Source: an uncultured Acetatifactor sp. (GTDB lineage: Bacteria > Bacillota > Clostridia > Lachnospirales > Lachnospiraceae). Taken from it: a DNA stretch of 36,122 bases. A program made the position numbers and the translations under genes. Location of the stretch: assembly GCA_910584235.1 (NCBI GenBank), contig CAJTZD010000001.1:303062-339183 (forward strand), written 5' to 3'. The notes beneath the pieces were generated by a model. It was not told where the DNA came from. It did not search any database and worked only from the letters and a program-made list of their open reading frames with translations. This document shows positions 30,508-36,122 of this stretch, piece after piece (the first letter of the stretch is position 1; each line of letters begins with the position of its first letter).

Positions 30508-33105
30508 CTAAATATTTTCATTGCGGATAGTATCAATGATGTTTCTCCTGTTGATCTTACCCAGGGAATAGTGCATGATGACGTACAGCAATATGGCCAC
30601 GGCGGCAACAGACACGACAATCCCCATCCAGGGAATCCGGAAGTCCACAACGAACCTTACCCCGAATCCTCTGTGGAACAGCAGGGAGATCAAGAGCCCC
30701 GCAGGGATCCCGATGCACAGCGCCTCTCCTCCGTAGAACGCGCCCTCCAGCCATATCATACGCCTGAATTCCCGGCCGGTCATCCCCACGGAGCGCAGCA
30801 TGGCGAACTCCGGCGCCCGCAGCTCCATATTGGTGGTGACGGTATTGAATACATTTGTGATCCCGATCAAGGCCACCACCGTCAGGAATCCGTACAGGAA
30901 GATCGCCACCACCACCAGCATGCTGTGTTCCCGTCTGTAGATCGTATCATAATTCGTCAGCGTAAAATATTGCAGCTGCGCTTCGCTTCGGATGCGCTGC
31001 TCCGCCCCGTCCGGATCCTGGCACTTCAGATAGACTTCTATATTGTCATACCTTTGCAGCCCAGGCGCGCTGTCCATGAACGCATCATCCACAATCAGTA
31101 TCATGCGGTGAGCCGAGTCCGAAAGATGCATGGGGCGCACAGTGGTCTGCTTCAGGACTTCTATGTCCGTCCCGGCGGATTCGCCTGTGCCCCGGAGGAC
31201 ATCCCCCGGCTTGAACTCGGCGATATTTCCCTCGTCGATATAGGTCTTTCCGTCTACCGTGTTTTCAAAATGATAATCCGCTATCACCAGGGCTTTCCCT
31301 TTCGCCTCCTCTACGGAAACCCCAGCCTCCTTGCAGTAGCGGGCATATGCTTTCTCCCCCAGGGAGCATACGGTAATCCGGTCTTCCCCTGTGCTTTCCT
31401 CCACATACTCTCCACGCCACTCTGTCGTGTAGGGAATCTTGCTCTTCTCCACTGCCAGACTTGCTTTCCGCACGATCTCTCCTTCTTCCACGCTGTCCAT
31501 TTCCGCAATGGCCACCGCATCGTCATAAAAGTCCCATTGAAAGATACTGATCTGTATCTGATAGGGCAGATCCTCGAAGCGGGTACCCACAGCCAGGGAT
31601 ATCAGGTCTACAAACGTAGTCATGCCGATGAATATGGCCACGCTCACCACAATGGACACCACTGTGGCACGGTACTTCACTCTGGCACGCTTCAGGTTCT
31701 TGTACGCGATCTTCCCGCCGATACCGAACCTCCTCCCGATCCATCCCGGACAGCGGATGCGCTTCCCCAGCTTCACGGTGTCGTTGGCCCGGATGGCCCT
31801 CATGGGCGAGATCCTTGCCGCCTGCCTGGCGCTGTCCCTTGCGGAGAGGAACACCGTCACCGCCGCCAGGATCGCCGCCAATAGGATCATGGGCAGGGAT
31901 GTGCCGAAGATCAGCTCGAAGCTTAAGGCGTCCCTTACCAGTATGCTCACCCCTTTTACCAAAATCACCGCCGCAGCCAGCCCGCTGGCCACCCCCAGGG
32001 GGATCCCCGCGGCGCTTAGGAACCAAGCCTCATAGTAGACTACTTTTCGCTGCTGGGCCGCCGTAGTTCCCACAGAGGCAAGCCTGCCGTAGAGCCTCAT
32101 CTTCTCCGTCAGGGATATGACGAAGCTGTTACGGATGCAGAATATGCTGGTGACGATGATGACTGCCGCGGCCACCGCGGACATGGCATATATCATGCTC
32201 ATGAAGCCGTTGGAGAAGAGCATCAGCTCCCACTTCAGCAGCCAGTAGTTTTCCTGGACGGAGGACGCCACTGTCTGGATCTGCTCCAGTTCCTGCTTTG
32301 TGCAGCTCTCCTGAGCTCCCTCTTTCCAGCCTTTCCAGCGCAGGTACAGCTCCTGGGATACGCCCAGGATGCCGGCCGTCACCTGATCCCTGTGGCGCAG
32401 CCCCTGCTTCGTGTACGTGGCATACACATCCGCTTCCGCCGCCTGGCCCGGATTCTCCAGACAGGTAAAGGCGGAATATCCCGGCGCCGTCACAGGCTCC
32501 ACTCCGGTGCCGGGCCGCTCTATGATTCCCACCACGGTAAATGTCCTTTCCGCTCCCGGCTGGAACGCCTCCTCATCGCCGTGATAGGGCTCCCACTGGC
32601 TCAGCGTACATCCGTCATCGGTAAGCCGTTCTCCCAGGGACAGGGTCAGCCTGTCCCCGACTTTTAACTCCACCAGCCCGTTGCTGATCACATGTCTGCC
32701 CACCACTATCTCCGAGCCGTTCTCCGGCATCCTCCCTGCCGCCAGCTTTAAGGATAGCGCTGCCTGCGCCTCCTTGTCCATGGCCGTGACATACAGATAG
32801 GGCTTATCCGGATTCTGGCAGCCCTCCAGGACGGCGTAGCCCGCTTTCTCCGTCAGGGCGTACTTCTCTATCTGCCTGTTGTTCTCAAAATATTTCAGGT
32901 ACTCCTGCTTCACATTCAGGAAATGATAATGGAAATCCCCGTTCTGCTCTTTCTCATATGCGATCAGGCTCGCGCGGAAGCTCACCACCAGACAGGCCAG
33001 CGCCGTAATCAGCGCCGTGGCAAGGATGACTCCGACGATGGTCACCACCGTGCGCTTGGAATTCTCTTTCATGGAGCGGTAGCAGCATCTCTTCAATACA
33101 TTCAT
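30508..33105 (-). CDS. FtsX-type ABC transporter permease
   Basis: An 865-residue integral membrane protein. A first membrane helix (about 20-45) is followed by a large external domain. An FtsX block of three helices comes next (around 305-430, with YGRLASVGTTAAQQRKVV), then a second membrane helix near 480-505 after a YKNLKRARVKYRATVVS box. A second external domain and a final FtsX block (about 745-860, ending NRRNIIDTIRNENI) complete it. Two FtsX repeats suggest a full-length mechanotransmission-type permease that forms a complex with the adjacent ATPase. The ATG at 33105 overlaps the ATPase stop as ATGA, so the genes are translationally coupled. The substrate is unknown; peptide resistance or lipoprotein handling are possible. 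Confidence 0.88.
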   Translation of the reverse strand: MNVLKRCCYRSMKENSKRTVVTIVGVILATALITALACLVVSFRASLIAYEKEQNGDFHYHFLNVKQEYLKYFENNRQIEKYALTEKAGYAVLEGCQNPDKPYLYVTAMDKEAQAALSLKLAAGRMPENGSEIVVGRHVISNGLVELKVGDRLTLSLGERLTDDGCTLSQWEPYHGDEEAFQPGAERTFTVVGIIERPGTGVEPVTAPGYSAFTCLENPGQAAEADVYATYTKQGLRHRDQVTAGILGVSQELYLRWKGWKEGAQESCTKQELEQIQTVASSVQENYWLLKWELMLFSNGFMSMIYAMSAVAAAVIIVTSIFCIRNSFVISLTEKMRLYGRLASVGTTAAQQRKVVYYEAWFLSAAGIPLGVASGLAAAVILVKGVSILVRDALSFELIFGTSLPMILLAAILAAVTVFLSARDSARQAARISPMRAIRANDTVKLGKRIRCPGWIGRRFGIGGKIAYKNLKRARVKYRATVVSIVVSVAIFIGMTTFVDLISLAVGTRFEDLPYQIQISIFQWDFYDDAVAIAEMDSVEEGEIVRKASLAVEKSKIPYTTEWRGEYVEESTGEDRITVCSLGEKAYARYCKEAGVSVEEAKGKALVIADYHFENTVDGKTYIDEGNIAEFKPGDVLRGTGESAGTDIEVLKQTTVRPMHLSDSAHRMILIVDDAFMDSAPGLQRYDNIEVYLKCQDPDGAEQRIRSEAQLQYFTLTNYDTIYRREHSMLVVVAIFLYGFLTVVALIGITNVFNTVTTNMELRAPEFAMLRSVGMTGREFRRMIWLEGAFYGGEALCIGIPAGLLISLLFHRGFGVRFVVDFRIPWMGIVVSVAAVAILLYVIMHYSLGKINRRNIIDTIRNENI

Positions 33106-33797
33106 CCCGCCACCCCCCAATGCCCCTCGGACACATAGCCATCCTCGATGTTCAGGACCCTGTCCGCCCGCTTTGCCAGCTCCAGATTGTGGGTGATCAT
33201 GATAACCGTCTGCTTATATCTGTGGTTGGATGCCTTCAAAAGCTCCATGATTTCGTTTCCGGCCCGTGTGTCCAGATTACCCGTGGGCTCGTCCGCCAGC
33301 AGAATGGCCGGCCTCGTGACCAGTGCCCTGCCAATAGCCACACGCTGCTGCTGACCGCCTGACAATTCGTTGGGCAGACGATTCATACATTTCTTAAGCC
33401 CCAGAAGCCCGGCCAGATCCTGCACCAACTCCTGATCCGGTTTTCTCCCATCCAATTCGCAGGGCAGTGTCAGATTCTCCTCCACGGTCAACACAGGAAT
33501 CAGATTATAGAACTGATAGATCAGCCCCACCTGTCTCCTGCGGAAAATCGCCAGATTATCATCGTTCATCCGATAGATGTCTTCGTCCTCTATCAGTACT
33601 CTGCCGGATGTGGGTCTGTCTACCCCGCCCAGCATATGCATCAAGGTAGACTTGCCGCTGCCGGAACTCCCTACGATAGCCACGAACTCTCCCTGTGCCA
33701 CGGAAATGTTCGCATCGTTCACTGCGGCCACCTTATTGTTTCCTTTTCCATACACCTTGCACAAATGCTCCGTCCTCAAAATCTCCGCAGAACCCAT
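33102..33797 (-). CDS. ABC transporter ATP-binding protein (LolD/MacB type)
   Basis: A 231-residue ATPase. It has Walker A GSSGSGKST (43-51), Q-loop YQFYNLIPVLTVEENL, signature LSGGQQQR (145-152), Walker B ILLADEPTGNLD (catalytic Glu170) and switch His203 in ITHNLE. The tight match to the LolD/FtsE/MacB class fits its FtsX-type partner. I chose the ATG at 33797, preceded by GGAGG, but an ATG at 33830 with AGGAAAGG is also possible. It is the upstream half of a coupled ATPase-permease pair and follows the kinase gene by 136 bp. Confidence 0.93.
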   Translation of the reverse strand: MGSAEILRTEHLCKVYGKGNNKVAAVNDANISVAQGEFVAIVGSSGSGKSTLMHMLGGVDRPTSGRVLIEDEDIYRMNDDNLAIFRRRQVGLIYQFYNLIPVLTVEENLTLPCELDGRKPDQELVQDLAGLLGLKKCMNRLPNELSGGQQQRVAIGRALVTRPAILLADEPTGNLDTRAGNEIMELLKASNHRYKQTVIMITHNLELAKRADRVLNIEDGYVSEGHWGVAG

Positions 33798-33933
33798 GCC
33801 CCTGTCCTCCATATCACTTTTCTGTCTCATATTTTCTGCCTTTCCTGTAATCATATCTTTCTTACATCCCCAGTATAAAAGACCAAAATGACATTTCCGT
33901 GACATTTCTTCCTTTTTCTGCGAGTCAGACGGT

Positions 33934-35196
33934 TCATTCCGGTTCGTTTTCCCGGCGAGGATCATTTCCATGCAGAAACCGAAACAAAAATACCGTTCCG
34001 CCGTCTCTGCAGGAATCCACCGAGAGATACCCCCCCTGCCTTTCCACAATCTCCCTGGCCATGGCCAGCCCGATTCCGATACTGTCTTCTCTGACAGCAT
34101 TCCCCTGGTAAAAGCGTCTGAACAGATTTCTTCGTTCCTCCGGCCCTATCCCCTCCCCATGATCTCTGACGGCGATCTGTCTGTAAACCTCGTTCTCTTC
34201 TCCGCTGATCTCCACCGCGCCGCCCTCAAAGCTGTGTTCAATAGCATTCTTTACAATGTTGAGCAGGGCTTCCTCCGTCCATTTCCTGTCCACATACAGT
34301 TTCATTTCCTCCGGAAAATCTACCGAAAAAGTAACCCCTTTCCACTCCGCCGCAACTTCCAGACGCTGCAGTACCTCCCATACCAGTGTCTTTCCGGCAG
34401 TCCAACTGCTCCTAAATTCCACCATACCGGCATCCAGCTTAGACAGCTTCAGTATAGCCGTCACCAGCCACGACATACCTGTAATCTGTCTGGTGAGCTC
34501 CGACAAAAACCTCTGCCTTACGGCTTTATCCATATCCTCATTCTCTGAAAGATTGTCCAGCAGTACCGTTGCGGAAGTGAGGGGCGTCTTTAATTGATGA
34601 GAAATATCCGCCATGGCATCCGCCAACATACGTTTCTGCTCCAGGGCTCTGTTCGTCTGTTCTTTTAAATAGACCGTCAGCTTATATAGCTCATTGCGAA
34701 GCCCGCTGAGTTCGTCGTCGGCATTGTCCTCCACCTCCAGCCTGTAACCGCTGCGATTCAGAGCCTCCATATAGCTTTCCAGTCCCTGAATCTTGTCTTG
34801 CTGACGCTTAAAATACTCATAAAGCAGAATCCCCAGAGCGCAAAAGAGCAGAATCAGAAAAATATCTGCGCTTACGCTCAGCAGTAAAAGCCGGTTTTCC
34901 TGCCCTGCAAAGGAAGCACCGGCGTATCCATCCAGTATCCCATATCTCCTTAAGATATCCGCCCCCGATGCCTCATTTCCCCGAGCGTTTAAAACAGACA
35001 CCAGCTCCTCCTGGGCCACTTCCGGATAGGATGCCGCCACATTCCCGAATACAGCAGCCAGCAAGGCGCTGTACTCCCTGCGCATATCCCTGCCAAAGGC
35101 TGCCATACACAGATTCATGCCCAGAATCCCAATGAAAAAACATAGCAGGAATATCCCCGCAAGCTTCTTCAGTTCCCTGTTCCACACCATTTTCAT
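33934..35196 (-). CDS. Sensor histidine kinase
   Basis: A 420-residue HisKA/HATPase kinase. The membrane helices at about 12-34 and 103-127 enclose a small external sensor of about 68 residues. A coiled linker follows, then phospho-acceptor His200 in DISHQLKTPLTS, N-box LNIVKNAIEHS (Asn317), G1 DHGEGIG (345-351) and G2 GIGLAMA. The external loop is larger than that of intramembrane-sensing BceS-type kinases. The ATG at 35196 with GGGGAG upstream is preferred over a TTG that overlaps the regulator stop. It is 20 bp downstream of the regulator. Confidence 0.92.
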   Translation of the reverse strand: MKMVWNRELKKLAGIFLLCFFIGILGMNLCMAAFGRDMRREYSALLAAVFGNVAASYPEVAQEELVSVLNARGNEASGADILRRYGILDGYAGASFAGQENRLLLLSVSADIFLILLFCALGILLYEYFKRQQDKIQGLESYMEALNRSGYRLEVEDNADDELSGLRNELYKLTVYLKEQTNRALEQKRMLADAMADISHQLKTPLTSATVLLDNLSENEDMDKAVRQRFLSELTRQITGMSWLVTAILKLSKLDAGMVEFRSSWTAGKTLVWEVLQRLEVAAEWKGVTFSVDFPEEMKLYVDRKWTEEALLNIVKNAIEHSFEGGAVEISGEENEVYRQIAVRDHGEGIGPEERRNLFRRFYQGNAVREDSIGIGLAMAREIVERQGGYLSVDSCRDGGTVFLFRFLHGNDPRRENEPE

Positions 35197-35216
35197 GCTA
35201 TCTACGCTCCCCGTTT

Positions 35217-35879
35217 TCAATGCTCCACTCTATAGCCCATACCGCGCACTGTCCTTATAAACCTGCCTTCATTGTCTCCCAGCTTCTCTCTAAGGCGCTT
35301 GATGGTAACGGATAATGTATTGTCATTGACGAAATTTCCGGAAATATCCCAGATGTCCGACAAAATCTCATCCCTGGTAAATAACTTTCCAGGACAGGAC
35401 ATCATGCTGCCAAGAATCCTGTACTCTAATTTCGTCAGCGATATCTCCTCTCCGCAGCGCGTCACTCTGCCGGTCTCTGTATTCAGAGCAATATCCCCGC
35501 ATCGAAGCACCGGATTTCCCTTTCCGCTTCTGCGCAACACCCCTCTGATACGCGAAATCAGTTCCCGGTTGCGGAAAGGTTTCACGATATAATCGTCCGC
35601 TCCCATGTCCAGCCCCTTTACCACATCTGTCTCTTCTTCTCTTGCCGTGAGGAATATCACCGGTGTCTGCGTCTGACGCTTTATTTTCCTGCACAGCTCA
35701 AATCCGTCCCCGTCAGGAAGTCCAATATCCAGCAAAATAAGTACACACTCCTCCTTCGCCAGAATAACGCTGGCCTCCGCAATATTCCTGGCTGTCACCA
35801 CCTGGTATCCCTCCTGGGAGAGCAGATATTCCAGTCCCATAATGATTGCCTCATTATCTTCTACCAGCATAATCTTCAT
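35217..35879 (-). CDS. OmpR/PhoB-type response regulator
   Basis: A 220-residue regulator. The receiver has Asp51 in LLDIGLPDGDG, Thr78 in FLTAREEE and Lys100 in IVKPF. The winged-helix DNA-binding domain has LTKLEYRILGSMM, the recognition region FVNDNTLSVTIKRLREKL and FIRTVRGMGYRVE at the end. AGGAGG six bases before the ATG at 35879 fixes the start. It heads a regulator-kinase-ATPase-permease cluster, so it probably controls the transporter, as in antimicrobial-stress systems. It lies downstream of the rRNA terminator. Confidence 0.93.
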   Translation of the reverse strand: MKIMLVEDNEAIIMGLEYLLSQEGYQVVTARNIAEASVILAKEECVLILLDIGLPDGDGFELCRKIKRQTQTPVIFLTAREEETDVVKGLDMGADDYIVKPFRNRELISRIRGVLRRSGKGNPVLRCGDIALNTETGRVTRCGEEISLTKLEYRILGSMMSCPGKLFTRDEILSDIWDISGNFVNDNTLSVTIKRLREKLGDNEGRFIRTVRGMGYRVEH

Positions 35880-35915
35880 CCTCTTCCTCCTGTGCACCAA
35901 CCGAAACCCATATAC

Positions 35916-35970
35916 AAAAAAAGAGCAGTCCGTTTATTCACTCTGAGAATAAACAAAACAACTCTTTTGC
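35916..35970 (-). terminator. Terminator downstream of the rRNA operon
   Basis: On the minus strand, an inner stem GTTTATTC/GAATAAAC (35932-35939 and 35947-35954) is enclosed by an outer AAAAGAG/CTCTTTT pairing and followed by a seven-T run at 35916-35922. It ends transcription from the 23S gene before the regulator. Confidence 0.85.
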
Positions 35971-36056
35971 CGCTTATTTCCGCAAAACCATACCCTCAAA
36001 ACCGAATACTGACAGGCGGTGTAACATCGCCATTGGAACCAACATCTCTTGCCCTT

Positions 36057-36122
36057 GGTTAAGCTCACGTCCTATTAGTAGGCGTCAGCTGTGCACATTG
36101 CTGTGCCTGCACCCCGCCCCTA
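36057..36122 (-). rRNA. 23S ribosomal RNA, 3' end (partial)
   Basis: The minus strand of the last ~66 bases shows the conserved end of Firmicute 23S rRNA: a short hairpin with AGCAATGTGCA, then GCTGACGCCTACTAATAGG and GAGCTTAACC at the terminus. The 3' boundary is approximate. No 5S rRNA follows before the terminator. Confidence 0.8.

Overview
The window is chromosomal DNA of an anaerobic, low-to-mid GC Firmicute. The gene content points to class Clostridia, most likely family Lachnospiraceae: pta-ackA, a UPF0210/UPF0237 pair, a DUF1292 protein, a MetY-type sulfhydrylase, CheV, and an IILLLLL-leader Cys/Gly-rich microprotein. That assignment is inferred from protein families and Shine-Dalgarno use. 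No 16S sequence is present. Almost every gene is on the minus strand, as is the 23S rRNA 3' end at the right edge. Only a DUF1292 gene and tmcAL run rightward.

Layout. 1-2.3 kb: a truncated Cys-rich repeat protein and a GH13 isoamylase-like protein whose catalytic residues are all replaced. 2.3-7.4 kb: a DUF1292 protein that overlaps tail-to-tail with a UvrD-type helicase, then gltX and a membrane-anchored C39-like peptidase. 7.5-11.5 kb: pta-ackA, with tmcAL (acetate-dependent tRNA acetylation) divergent from it. 11.5-13.2 kb: UPF0210 plus an ACT-domain protein. 13.2-18 kb: a WalJ-like metallo-hydrolase, coaE, polA and a small zinc-finger membrane protein. 18-21 kb: metY, an HMGL-like aldolase with a structured leader, and a 111-residue protein carrying a repeat array. 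21.2 kb: tRNA-Leu(CAA). 21.5-26.6 kb: S66 peptidase, lysA, ung, hisF and hisH. 26.7-30.4 kb: a 598-residue membrane protein, a divergent sirtuin-like protein and cheV. 30.5-35.9 kb: FtsX-type permease, ABC ATPase, histidine kinase and response regulator. After these come an rRNA-operon terminator and the 23S 3' end.

Most genes are housekeeping: translation (gltX, tmcAL, tRNA-Leu), replication and repair (polA, ung, helicase), acetate metabolism, CoA, Lys, His and sulfur amino acids. No prophage, insertion sequence or CRISPR array was seen.

The most unusual signal is a dispersed 18-bp repeat, plus-strand consensus TTCCATGGAATGCTCCTC. It occurs as short tandem arrays in four unrelated minus-strand genes (the gltX tail, the C39 peptidase N-terminus, the middle of a 111-residue protein, the tail of the 598-residue protein), with a decayed copy in a 5' leader. 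The unit is a multiple of three and has no stop codon in any of six frames. It appears in the proteins in two reading frames (MEEEHS and GRGAFH). On the coding strand each unit can fold as a short hairpin whose loop is a Shine-Dalgarno-like GAGGAG six bases before an ATG. It resembles in principle the in-frame palindromic elements known from Rickettsia, and I do not recognise it as a described family.
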